Positions 46,565-58,396 of a stretch of 64,000 nt of DNA are shown here, in pieces. Source of the DNA: Sporodiniella umbellata (lineage: Eukaryota; Mucoromycota; Mucoromycetes; Mucorales; Rhizopodaceae); the NCBI GenBank assembly GCA_025677835.1, contig JAIXMR010000118.1:1-64000 (forward strand). Reading direction: 5' to 3'. Under the pieces are notes generated by a model that saw only the letters and a program-made list of their open reading frames with translations, ran no database searches and was not told the DNA's origin. Position 1 is the first letter of the stretch; every line of letters begins with the position of its first letter. The position numbers and the translations under genes are program-made.

Positions 46565-49500
46565 ATTTTAAAATAAGTTTTTTATATAGAAAAAAAAAAA
46601 AAAAAAAAGAGAAAGAAATTATAAAAATAAAATGAAGGCTGTTTCAGAGTAATTTTTTTTTTTTTTTTTAGGTAATCTTTTGTGCTGAGTTTCGGTTGAA
46701 AAAGAATAGAAAAAGAAAAATGGATATAACAAAAAAAAAAAAAAAGGCTTTAGAATGGCTTGTCCGTTCTTTTACAGCCTTATACATCTAATCAAAACCA
46801 CACCATACTTAAAAAAGAATAATTAAGAGCTGCTTAGCCCTAATTGAGTTTGGTGTGCCAATTCTCATGAATATTTCATAAAGTGAATTGTAACCACGAG
46901 CCAAATTCAATGACAGCGAGCCGTTTTGCGCAGTGGGTTCGTACGGATGTTGGTAGCCAAATGAATATGAAACCTGGCTGTCTGTCACCAACCTTGTTGC
47001 CCCCCTTGTTTGTTTTGCCCTGATTCTTGTATGGATTGTAGTTGGGAAACAATTAACAGTGTCGTCATGGCTTAAGCAAGCTAGCTTTTGGGACTAGCGA
47101 CCTGTCGAATTGACTTTCTGTCTTTGCGTTACCTATTCATGGGCCCCAAAAGGCTCTCCTTTGAAAGAAATCGTTTGGCATTCACAGAGTTTCATTGTTC
47201 ACTTTAAAGCGCCACATGTCTCTACTCTATTTTTAGGCGGTCACCCAAAAGTCTACATCCTTTCTTGGCCTCTACAAAGTCTTGCCCTTTTTTGCTTGTT
47301 TTCTTTGCTTTTTATAAACGAGTAACACCTTTCGCTTACCTGACACGTGCTGGCTATCAAAGTAGGTCGAGAGGCCTGCACTTGAAATTCTTTTTTTTTT
47401 TTTTTTTTTTTTTGACTCAGAAGATCTCTTTTATTACCAATCAAACAAAACAAATGACAATTCAGTCAGAGTTCTCGAATTTTTGGCTTTTTACTTTTCA
47501 ATCCGCGTATTTCTCTCTAAATTGCCTTTTTTTTTTTTTTTTTTTTCTTGGCTCTTGTTTCTGCTCGTAGCCGTTCTTCAGTTTTGTAAGAACCTGAGAA
47601 CTGACTTTCAAGCTTAAAAGACACTGTGCTGTTACGATAGGGCTTAGTGATGTGCATATACAGTATCTAAGAAACCTCCAAGCTGAATAAAACTCTAACC
47701 GAATCAAGGCTCTAACTGAGGTTCAAAAAACAGTGCAGATCCCTTTCCCCTGCTTTTGATATACAGCAAGTGGTAAGGGAAGGAACCTGAAAAGTCAATA
47801 CCAAGAGAAGACGTATTCTTTTTTTGACACATTCTAACTTTATAGAAAAGTCTAAAAGACAGTCAGCCCAATTGATACCGCATTTTGTGTTGAAGTCACG
47901 TTACAACGGTGTCTACTGAAAGCATTATCCACCTGTCCTTTTTTTTTTTATAGCGTAATTCACTAAATGTTAGACTTCGTCATGTCCAGATAGTAGACGC
48001 TTTTGGTAAAGTAGGTTTTCACACCAACTAAGAAATTTCTCGAATCCGAGCTAAATCGCACTGAAGCACATAAACGCTGCGGGCACCTAAAAACTATCAA
48101 AAGAAAATAGCGCGGTTGTTGACAGTTGTATCTTGCTAGGTTGCCGTATCTACCATACTCTGTTCAACGCACGTCATTCAATTTAATTAGTACAACTGTT
48201 GACCAAACACTGCTTTGAACATCAACATTTCAACTAAACCTAATGCTGTACTACGTGCTAGAACTAAACATAAAAGTCACGCTGCACCGATTCATTTTAC
48301 TTTTTTCTTTCGCAATAAATATGAAGGTACCCTTCATTCTTTTGTTATGACATGATCTCATCATCAGTCAGCAGCTTTGTATTACTCGCACCCTCCACCT
48401 TCTTCACAATGGGCTTGTAAAAACTTGCTGATAAACTCAATTTATCAACTGAATAAAGAGAAGCCGTCTTGAATATCCCGAGATCTTTTTTCAAGTCTCT
48501 ATAAATACATAGATTAAAACGCTTTTTCAAAAACGGCATATACCAATCAATGTCGACCTTACTTGACAGTTTTTTATTGTAAAAAACAAGGCTTTTTTTT
48601 TTTTTTTTTTTTTTGATAGTAAGAAAACAGAGTATAATTAATAAAGGAGACTTTGGAAATATTTGTACACAAAAAACAGTTCTAGAAAGAAAACTATTCT
48701 GCAGGAATAGAAAGGTAGATGCTATAGCTACTTATCGTTTAGGTGCATGTTTTCTTAACCAGAGACGCACACGTAGCCTCCACTCCCTCTTTAAAAACAG
48801 CGTAAACCTCATCACGAATCTATACAAGAATCAAAAGCTGTAAACGTATTCAAATTTAAAAAGAGCGTGTAGGCACTTTTTTTTTTTCAAGCCTACAGAG
48901 TGTGGTAAAAGTATAAGCTACAGGTTTTCAAATAAGCTTTACTTTATTTGATCCCTGTTTAACCTTTTTTTTTTCTTTTTGTCCTAAAACGGATGTAGCA
49001 AAACATTGATAGCTATTGTAGGCAGAGTTAAAAAAAAAAAAAAATTTTTTTTCTCTTTTTTAGAATGTTCAACAATACAAATGTCATCCTATTAAAAAAG
49101 TTACACTAGACAGTTTTCTTTTCTTGCAAGAGGAAACTATAAAAAAGAGTAAGGATGATAAGAGTTGCAGGATATTAGAAATAAGGGGGATTTTCTGTAT
49201 AGTCAGTTAACAAATAAAATAAGAAAAAAGCCTATGTTAGACGTTTTCTGAATGTTTCAAGAGCTTTGTTTAGTCTCTTGATGTTTCAAATACCTTTTCC
49301 CGTAAATTCTACGTGACACGAAGATCTGTCAAAAAAAAAAAGCTGAATGCCCTTTTTTTTCTCTTTTTTACATATATTATTTGGCCCTGAAGGCTATATT
49401 AAACACAGTGTCTGTGTGTGGGGGGTATATTTATATAAATATTTGCACGTTACTCTTAGTTCACTAAATCGGATTGTTTATTATTCGCTTTCTGAACTAA

Positions 49501-49864
49501 CCCCCAAAAAAGGGTTTGCTTGGTTTCTTTTCTTATTGTATACCGTGTACAGTATGTTATAGTGGTTGTTATAGCACGTATTGTACACACATCTTTATTT
49601 TTTTTTTTTTTGGTGTTTTTTTGGCTTTCGACTCTGTTTTTTTCTCTTTTTTTTTTTTTTAATTTTCCTGGTTTTTTCAAACTGCAAAATACAATAACCG
49701 CAACAAAATGACATAAAGTAACTGGGGCCTTTGGGCTTTTTTAATTTTATTGTTTTTTGTTTAATCTCAGTAGAAAATAATAATAATAATAATAAAAAAA
49801 AAAAAAAAAAAAAAAAAGTAAAATAAGAAAATATTTTCTTTTTTTTTCTTCATCTTTTTAAGAA
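46565..49864. other. 3.3-kb gene-poor region
   Basis: The largest gap in the window. It has long T/A runs (46591-46609, 47392-47413, 47528-47546, 48592-48614, 49797-49817) and no recognisable gene. Two short minus-strand frames were considered: 46809-46991 (60 codons) and 48345-48539 (64 codons, from an ATG, DDEIMS end); neither has a recognised family. Decayed transposon sequence is possible but not demonstrable. Confidence 0.5.
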
Positions 49865-50544
49865 ATGAATTTCAGCATTTTTAAAACAAAACAAAAAACA
49901 CCACACGATATTGTAAAGCATGTCAAAGATGCTGTCAACAAACTAGACGGACAAGACAAACGCAAGGTAAAACAATAAGAGCAAAACCAAGAGTTTTTCT
50001 TTCTTTTTGAAAAAAAGAGACTTGGAGTGAACTTTATGGATTAACGCCAGATAAAAAAAAATAGGCAACAGAAGAGGTATCAAAATACTTGGTTTTGATA
50101 AAAAATATACTCTATGGAGAAGACGGTGAGTCAAAGTTTATTATGCGCGATAGGAAATAGCGTTATTTATGTGTTCTACATAGACCATGATCCTAGCCCT
50201 GATCTTGTAGCTCAACTCGCCCAAGAAGTTTACAAGACAGACCTACTACAATTATTGATATTGAATATCCAAAAGTTTGAATTTGAAGTAAGATTTAATT
50301 TCAATTAGCAAAAAGAAAAAGGGAAAGGCGATAGTAAGAGGAGAGCTCACATCCTCTTTACTCTTTCCTCCTTTTCGGGTAAACTGTAGGCAAAGAAAGA
50401 CGTTGCACAAATATTCAACAATCTACTAAGACGACAGATTGGCTCAAGATGGCCTACTGTAGAATACATTTGTGGACGCGAAGATATTCTTTTCAACTTG
50501 CTAAAAGGGTGAGCTCATTTTTTTTTCTGCTATAAAAAGAGACA

Positions 50545-50578
<34 letters not shown>

Positions 50579-51424
50579 TTGTATGCAGAGAATAGTGTAA
50601 AAGAGGGGAAAGTTAACAGTGGCTATTGAATAGATACGAACAGCCTGAGGTCGCTTTGAACTGTGGTTTAATCTTACGCGAATGCATTCGCCACGAAGCA
50701 TTGGCCAAAATAATTTTGTATTCAAGCAAGTTTTACCAGTTTTTCGAGTATGTAGAAATGAGCACATTTGATATCGCCTCGGACGCTTTTGCCTCTTTCA
50801 AAGAAATTCTTACAAGACATAAGCAGATGGTAGCAGACTTCTTAGAAATGAACTATGACGATGTAAGCTTTACCTTTCACTCCCTTCCCTCCCATCCCTA
50901 CTTCTCCTTTGCCCCTTCTCTCCCTCCCCCTTCTTTTCTCTTTTTCGTTCAAAGACCAAGTTTAAAAACAAAAAAAGATATTAGTTTTTCGATCACTACA
51001 AAAAACTACTACAGTCTGAAAACTATGTAACCAAGCGACAATCGTTAAAGGTAATTTTAGACAAGCAGTGCTTTATTTTAAAACAAATGTATGCGTCTAG
51101 TTATTGGGTGAAATATTACTGGACAGAACCAACTTTACAGTCATGACTCGCTACATTAGTAATGCTGACAACTTAAAACTCATGATGAATTTGCTTCGAG
51201 ACCGAAGTAGAAATATCCAGTTTGAAGCATTTCACGTATTCAAAGTGTTTGTGGCAAACCCTCATAAAACAAGACCTATCGTAGATATCTTGGTGAAAAA
51301 TCAAGAGAAGTTGATCAACTTTCTTGGAAACTTTCACAACGATAGACAAGACGATGAACAGTTTAATGATGAAAAGGCTTTTCTTATTAAGCAAATTCAG
51401 GATTTGCAGCCCGTTCAAGATTAA
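49865..51424 (+). CDS. CAB39: Mo25/Cab39 (Hym1) scaffold protein
   Basis: Armadillo-like scaffold that activates STE20/GCK-family kinases; in fungi it belongs to the RAM/MOR pathway for polarity and cell separation. Exons: 49865-49966, 50065-50125, 50184-50287, 50390-50508, 50634-50862, 50985-51050, 51101-51424; 334 aa, the usual family length. Conserved stretches include [77 protein letters not shown] and [20 protein letters not shown], then [20 protein letters not shown] and [14 protein letters not shown]. All introns are short with clean phases; one (50509-50633) includes an (AT)n repeat. Confidence 0.98.
50545..50578. repeat. (AT)n(GT)n microsatellite in a Mo25 intron
   Basis: About 13 AT units followed by four GT units inside intron 4 of the Mo25 gene. 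Confidence 0.9.
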
Positions 51425-51860
51425 ACAAAAACAAACCAAAAAAAAAAAAAATACCACAGAAAAGGTTTTGTTTCTTTTTTTTTTTTTTGCCTATTCCATT
51501 TTGCTTTTTTTTTTTTTTTTTGGATTTATTTATTTTTGTAAAGTGTTGGTATAACTGACTCAAAGAGAAAATATAATAGATGGTTCATTAACCAGAAATG
51601 CTGGCCACCCAATATATTTCAGTAGGTTAGCAATAAACAAAGGAAGAAGCAAGTTGATCTTTGAGTCTTTTCGAATTCAATGACTTCAGCTAAATGAAAT
51701 CATTATCTATAATAAAATAAGGCAATATACACACGTACTCTCTCTTGTAATAACAACAGCCAGCCAAGAAAACAATCAAACTTTTGTAATCCACTTTGAT
51801 ATATGTTATGTGCGAATTATTATTTTTATTGTAAGAGTAGATGTACTTTTTTTTTTTTTT
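51425..51860. other. Convergent 3' intergenic region
   Basis: 436 bp between the stops of Mo25 (+) and the aldehyde dehydrogenase (-), with A13, T15 and T20-type runs that probably relate to 3' ends. No gene seen. Confidence 0.5.
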
Positions 51861-53818
51861 TTAGAGATGAGCTTTAGCAAGACCAACCATCGCTCTAACT
51901 TTAGCAGGAATATCAGGATTATAAATCAAGTTGACAAGCGATTCAACAAAATTCCAGCCGTTAGTAGCGTTAGCAATAGGATAGTCGAGAATGGGAGGAA
52001 TAGGTGTTTTGACACCAGGAATACGATCAATAGTGACAGCCTTTGGAACACAGAGACCACGAAGACCTTCAGGACCAGCAAAACGACCATAGCCAGAGAT
52101 GCCAACACCGCCAAAAGGCAAACCTTGACAGAGATAGTTGACAGCAAAATCGTTCACGTTAGCCATACCAACCTTGAGACGAAGACACATAGTTTCTGCC
52201 AGGGCCTTATCAGCCGAAAAGACAGAAGAACCGAGGCCGTAAGGACAGGCGTTGGCAATACGCAAAGCATCTTCAGGACCTTGATGTTTCATGATAACCA
52301 TGATAGGAGCAAAGGCTTCGTTATTAGCAATCGCCATTTCGGGAGTGACATCTACCAGCAATGTAGGTTCAAAGTATTGACCGTACTTGTGAGTAGGGTG
52401 TTGATAACGCTTACCACCACAGAGAAGACGGGCACCACGAGAGACAGCTTCTTGTACAAGACCTTCCAATTTTTCAAATTGGTTGCCCATGGTCATCGCG
52501 CCACAGTCAACCCCCTCACCGTCAGCCAAGACAGAACCTTGACGCAATTGAGATACGCGTGTGGTCATTTCCTGGACTACCTTGTCATAAATTTCTTCAG
52601 CCAAAATGATACGTTCGATACCAATACAGTTTTGACCACAGTTCTGAAAAACACCTCGCATCAAGACAGGAATAGCCTGAACCAAGTCCGCGTCTTTCAA
52701 CAAAATAGCACAGTCTTTACCACCCAACTCAAGCACACAAGGAACAAGGTCTTCAGCAGCGTTCTTTTGCACCAACTTGCCCACACCAGGTGACCCGATA
52801 AAAGTCACATGCTTTACACCCGAACGAACGATGGTTTCCCCTACATCAGCAAAACCGCTGATAAATTGAACAAGATCAGGGTTGTGTCCATGAGCAGACA
52901 AACAGGCCTTGACAATCGATTCGTAATATTTCGACGACCAAGCAACATATTCAGAGCATTTAACAATCATACCATTACCCGACATTAGAGCAGAGATGAC
53001 AGGTCCCACCGCATTATGAAAAGGGTAATTCCAGCTTACCAAAGCAGATACGACACCCATAGGCTCATATACAATTTTAGCGTGCTTATAGAGCATCATC
53101 AAACCAGGGCTACGGTAATCTTCCGCTAATACAGATTCTCCATTATCGATTGTCCAACGTAATTTGGCACAGGTAGTAATCACCTCACCCAAAGAAGCAT
53201 CGATCACTACATCCATGTGTTGGTCTACTACTGCTACTGCTACTACTATTATTTTTTGAAATGTACTTACTTGTCTTTCCAGTATCACGACAACCGACTT
53301 GACAGATAACTTCTTGATTTTCCAATACAAAGTCCAAAAGAGAACGAAGCACGGCGCGTCGTTGTTCAAATGTGGTTTTGGACCATTCTTTTTGAGCATT
53401 GGCTGTTTTTTCGTAAAGACCTTGGACTTGTTCGGCAGTAGGAGAAGGGAGGGTGGCAATATGATATCCAGTGGCAGGATCATAACAAATAATGTTGGAA
53501 GGGTCTTTCATATCCTATTCGTACAAAACACCCAATAAGAAAACAATCAACAAAAATATATTTTACTTTGTACTCACACGAATAGTGGGATTTTCTAGAA
53601 CAGTTCCTTTCCATTTGGGGTCGGCAGCTATTGGTTTGACAATGAGTAAAAGACAAAGATGTCATCTCTTTTTTTTTTTTTGGAGTGTGTATACCTTCAG
53701 GTACAGGCACTTTAAACTTCTTGGCTGAAGCTGTTGAAAACCAACTAAAAATATAATAGCTGACAAAAGCACCAGCGTAAAGAGTAACCAGCTGCGTCCA
53801 TGATAACTCTGGCAGCAT
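51861..53818 (-). CDS. MSC7: Msc7-type membrane aldehyde dehydrogenase
   Basis: NAD(P)-dependent aldehyde oxidation. Exons (minus order): 53695-53818, 53578-53627, 53271-53514, 51861-53224; 593 aa (yeast Msc7 644). An N-terminal membrane segment (LVTLYAGAFVSYYIFSWF) anchors the enzyme. The ALDH core follows: VVSALVSWNYPFHNAVGPV (cofactor-binding Asn), TFIGSPGVGKLV, LELGGKDCAILL (general-base Glu), FQNCGQNCIG (catalytic Cys in the second NC), FEPTLLVDVTPEM and GLPFGGVGISGYGRFAGPEG. The Cys and Glu are both intact. The third intron ends in eight consecutive in-frame AG acceptors, so the length of the product near residue 140 may vary by up to seven residues. Confidence 0.95.
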
Positions 53819-54427
53819 TTTTTTTTTTTTTTAGGTTTTTTCCGCAAGAATATAAAAATAAAAAAAAATAAAATAAAATAAAAAAGAAATCTGCTACTTG
53901 GGCCGTAAATACAATCGGATGTTTAAATCCCATCAAGTTTATACAGAGCAAAATCTAAAAGCATGCTCATTTTTATTCAATCAGCAGAGCTATGTCTTTT
54001 ATCTGCTACTCTTTTTTATCTTTTTTTTTTTTTTTTTTTTTTTTTTTGAATAAAATGCTGCGTACCGTAGGAGTCTAATGGGTGGTAGTTTTTCATATAG
54101 GCTCATACTTTCTTTAAAGCTCCTTTCAAATCCCACGATTAGGCAAGCATACTCCCGATGCACTGATATATTTTTACTGAATTTGCTTGATTTATTTGCG
54201 CTCTGTTTGAAATGAGGTTGGATCATTTAACTTTCTGGAAAAGCCTGTTTCTACTTGTGAGAAAGGATATGATGGATGGAATTAAAGCACTCAACCGAGA
54301 ATTACTTGCAACAAACTGTAAGATCTAAAATCGAAACCTGTTTTTTTTTTTTTCCTTGTTTATCAATAAAACAGACAGTATAAAACAGCTGTTTTTACTT
54401 GATAACCCAACGTAATTTCTCATTCTA
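53819..54427. other. Divergent intergenic region
   Basis: 609 bp between the aldehyde dehydrogenase and the NmrA-like gene, with T12 and T27-type runs (53819-53832, 54021-54047). It holds both promoters; nothing else recognised. Confidence 0.5.
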
Positions 54428-55575
54428 ATGGACGAAACCAAGAAACCAAGCTATATTTTGATCACCCATGGGGACTCCTACCTGGGTCGTGTCATGGCCA
54501 TCTACCTTAGCGAGAAGCTTTTGGTTCATAAAAAGCAACCTTCCCAAACCCTTCGGGTTCTTTGTAAAGAAGGCTCTCCTGTTAAAAAGATGTTTAAAAA
54601 GCTGGGTATTGAAGTGAAGGTAAAAACGTTTTGATTGTCATTCAAAAATGATTTTTCTTTTTTTTTTAAAAAAAAATAAAAAAAAAAAAAAAAAAAAATA
54701 GACTGTGGACTATGAAAGTCGAAAGATGATAGAAGAAGCGATGGAGGGACAGATAAAAACAATGATTTTCAACCCTGTTTCGGATGGCTATCGCCTGATC
54801 AATGAAGCAAGGCTACTGGTAGAAATAGCCAATGAAAGCCAGGTGAATCGAATCGTGATGTTATCCGTGTAAAAAAAAAAAAATAAAAAGCGGTGGATGG
54901 CTAGACTAAACGCTTTCTAGGGTGGGAGCTTCTGTAGAAGCAAGAAAGCAAGCGGATATTTTTGGTGGATACCGAGAAACAGAGGAATATTTGAGAAGAG
55001 TGAACGGATATGGTCCCTGGTGTATCTTTCGAGTGCCTATGATTCAGCAGTATTTGTACTTTTGGCAGGCTATGATTGAAGATCAAAGTGAGATTGCCAT
55101 GCCTCTATCGTACGACGACAAGCTAGAGACGATCCATGTACAGGATGTATGCAGAGCGATTGCCTATGCAGTCTTTAGTGCCAGGCTACCGGGCAAACGC
55201 GTGCATGCATTGAAAAGCAATCCGGTGCTAAGCTTTCAAAACATAACCGAGTCACTCTCCCATGTACTTGGAGAACGACCGACGATCCAGCCTGTGATAG
55301 CCACTGAGGAGCAAACCAAGCGCTATCTCGAACGAATGTCAGTCAACAAGCCAGAGGTATTCTCTTCCGAAGATCCACGCTGGTATCCTCACCAGGCGTT
55401 AACCCCTTTCTTGATCCAACTGATCCTACAGTACTTTCGATTGGCCCGGAATCCAGCGTGGCTTCCGGAAGTGGACAACCGGACGGACCTGCGAGATCTC
55501 ACGGGGGCCGAAGCCACGTCTTTGACTGAATTCTTTAAAAAAAACCAACGAGAGTTTCAAAAGGATGTTTATTGA
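54428..55575 (+). CDS. NmrA-like NAD(P)-binding protein (atypical SDR)
   Basis: Exons 54428-54619, 54702-54868 and 54921-55575; 337 aa. A Rossmann-type start (YILITHGDSYLGRVMAIYLSE) shows the hydrophobic strand, but the glycine motif is degenerate (THGDSYLG instead of TGATGxxG). The second strand and helix (TLRVLCKEGSPVKKMFKKLG), then the strands with MIFNP and RIVMLSVVGAS, follow the NmrA order. Later parts include WCIFRVPMIQQYLYFWQAMI and LSYDDKLETIHVQDVCRAIAY, the usual NmrA/HSCARG placement of the second conserved block. It could be a redox sensor or a reductase; no catalytic YxxxK is evident. The last 7 nt overlap the 3' end of the convergent RasGEF gene. Confidence 0.8.
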
Positions 55576-57840
55576 GTCCAAATAAAAGATTCGGGGTCTA
55601 AAGGATGAGGGGAAGTAGTTTGGTGTGTGGTAGACAGGACAGGGTCACTATTGTAAGAGACGATAGAGAAGCGATGGGACTGTGTATTCTTCCAGAACTC
55701 TTTACGGAAGATGGGGGGTAGCTGAGCCTCTCGTTTTTTTGGGTCGTCCTCTTCTGTTTTATGGATTTCGTCCAAGGAAAAATAGCGTGGGGAGCGCTGC
55801 AAGGTCCCGGCTGGTTCTGTGGCTCGGTCTGTGCTCTTTCTACCAAACAGACGGAATCCAGGTACCATCTTTTTATCAAAATAGTCTTCTTCGTCTTCTA
55901 GACTCAGCGGACGACTGGGACCGGTACTGCTGCTGGTCAGGCTGCTTGTACTGCTTCGGGTGGGGGTCAGGCTGACAGAAGAGGTCATCACACTTTTCGT
56001 AGGCTCTCGCAGTACAGAGAGCTCATCCACAGCTTTCTCATTGACCCAAGGTCGGGTCAGCTTTTATTTTTTTTTTTTTTTTTTTTTTTTTTTGGGAAAG
56101 AAAATGAGCAACCCAGAAAAGACAAAGATGACTTACCAGATAATTGGAGACCAAGCATTGCTGGAGATCGATTGGCATTCTTATCAACTCCTCCTCCTGG
56201 CGGCTTCTTTTAGATACGCTGGACCGTATAGAGAAACGGGGGCGATGGTAGGCGGACACTTCTTTCAGAAACAGGAGAGGAAGTTCGGCTGTATAGGCTG
56301 GGGTCTGCTGTAAATCAAAGAACAGCGATCGAAGCTCTTTGATACGCTCGTCTTCTGGCTTGTTGAGCGCGTTGAGATAAGTCATGTCGTGAAGAAAGGT
56401 ACCCAAGAAGGGCACTGTAGGCTCCGTTACCTTTGGGATCTGTAAAACGTGTTGACGGTACTTTTCGTAATTGGCAGTTTCAGACATGAGCTCAGTCATG
56501 TCTTCGAGTAAATGGATTGATTTTTTGGGCACAAACGACCAGGACAATCGAAGGCGCTGCAGAGGGGGTGTTCCAAGTGCAGAAATGACGGCCTTGAGGG
56601 TCTGATAGTTTCTAAGCTCATGACACCTGTGAGCAACTTTGATCCAGTAATTGATATGTTGAGAACGATCGGCAGCCTCCAGCTTGATCAGAATGCTATG
56701 TTCAATCAAGCGAGTGAGATAATTGAAAAAGTCGGTGGAAGCCACAATGCTTTGTTCTGGGTCTTTAGGCGTATGATCCTTGAGCGCTTCGGGTGTGATC
56801 TGACGAAAGATGGCTGAATCAATCAAAGTCAGCTGGTAGGCGATCATCATTGGATGGAACTGTAGAATCGAAAAGACGCTCATCGTCTGAAGACGACGTA
56901 GTTGATCCAATGAACCGTCAAACGCCTCCTGTTGCTGTAGTGTGCTGGCGATAGAATCTAAAGGCGCCTGAGGTATCAACGGTGCTTCAGTTGAATCGGT
57001 CAGTGTGTGGGCATGAATACGGAGTTCTATCTGCTGGGTCGCTGTCAAAAAAAGCGCTTTGTTGTATTGGATCGTTGGACTGCCCGCCAAATTGGGTGAA
57101 GAAGAACGACGAGTTACCAAGGAAGGCTTTACGCCTTTTGACCGTATCGAGTTGGATTTTGCTAATGTCTTTTCTGTACACAAAAAGAATTTTTTTTTTT
57201 TTTTTTTTTAATACACAAACAAAAAAGTCCCCTCCTTTTTTTTTTTTTTTCCAACTTTTGTTTATTGTTATTTTCTAAAAAAGACTTGCCTTTCTTCTGT
57301 TTCTCTTCGGATGGTTTTAAATTCAAGTAATTTCTAGGAGGCAAAGGAGGAGGAAAAGAGGAGAGTGAGGTGGGCTTGGTAGGTAAAGGCGGGGGAGTCT
57401 TCTTTTTATGCTGAAGTGATATTTGGCTGGCATAGTTTAAGCAAGCATTGGCTAAACTAAAAATGAGAGACAGACTATTTTCAGTGACACCTAAAATGTA
57501 AATTGTTATTTGGTGAACGTAAAACAAACAAACTCCCTCTCTCTCTCTCTCTCTCACACACAATTCCTCCCCTCCTCTCCTTGTTTTTTTTTTTTTTCTT
57601 TCTTTATTTTTACTCACATTGGTCGTTGAATTTGAGTCTACTTAATTCTTCTACGGCAGAAAATAATGCTTGAATATACAGATCGTAAGAACTCTATGAT
57701 AAAAAAAAAAAAAAGGATAAACATTGACTTTTATGTTATGGGGCTACCTTGAATTGGCCTGTCTCATAGCAACCAGATGCTTCATGCATGAGCGATTGCA
57801 TCGACTTTTCAGTTAGTAAAGGTACAGATAATGATAACAT
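55569..57840 (-). CDS. RasGEF (Cdc25-homology) protein with a MIT-like N-terminus
   Basis: Guanine nucleotide exchange factor for a Ras-family GTPase. Exons (minus order): 57748-57840, 57618-57693, 57290-57490, 56137-57173, 55569-56060; 632 aa. Residues 1-85 form a helical region (MQSLMHEASGCYETGQFKSS, then YDLYIQALFSAVEELSRL) resembling MIT/TPR-type hairpins, followed by Pro-rich PPPLPTKP and PPPLPPR, likely SH3 ligands. No REM (RasGEF_N) domain is seen. The catalytic domain spans ~195-440: ILQFHPMMIAYQLTLID, HSILIKLEAADRSQHINYWIKVAHRCHELRN with the conserved WIKVA, VISALGTPPLQRLRLSW and VPFLGTFLHDMTYLNAL. The Ser-rich tail (~470-632) is probably disordered. The third intron is a GC-AG intron (AG|GCAAGT). 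Confidence 0.88.
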
Positions 57841-58396
57841 CGCCAGTATGTTTGTTTATGAATGTGGGTAGTATGAAACAGTATTTATAATATAGGCAAA
57901 CGTCTAAGGACTCAATCAGGGCTCAGCCTTGATGGATAGAAAGATGTATTAAATAAATATCGATTTTTTTTTTTTTTTTTTTTTTTTTCTGGTTTAGATA
58001 TTTATTTGTTTTTTTTTTTAAAAAAAAAAAAAAAAAACTATTTCTGAAAGAAAAGAAAAAGAAACGCTTAAGTACACATGCCCATACACACACACGCATT
58101 TCGAGATTTTCTGTATGCAAAAATAAGTCGACGGAGGCTGAAAGTCCATAGCCTCCACGATTCAATTCAAGGGGAAAAGAAAGTCACGCTCCATTTTTTA
58201 ATTGAGAGGAGTTTTTTCAGTGACACTTGAACACAACAGGTACCAGATCCACCAGAAGACGAATAAGGTTGACAAAGCATCACCTTTTTTTTATTAAGAG
58301 CCCCTCCCTTTTTTTTTTTTTTTTTTTTTTTTTCTTCAAAGCATGAGATTTATTATGTATATGTGTGTAGAAAGTCTCTATAGAACATTGCCTTGT
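57841..58396. other. Intergenic region
   Basis: 556 bp containing the RasGEF promoter and the 3' flank of the next minus-strand gene, with T22 (57965-57988), A18 (58019-58037) and T22 (58311-58333) runs. No gene seen. Confidence 0.5.

Noticed and set aside
51810..52793. 327-codon plus-strand ORF.
   Set aside because: It is the antisense shadow of the Msc7 aldehyde dehydrogenase, whose catalytic motifs are clear on the minus strand.
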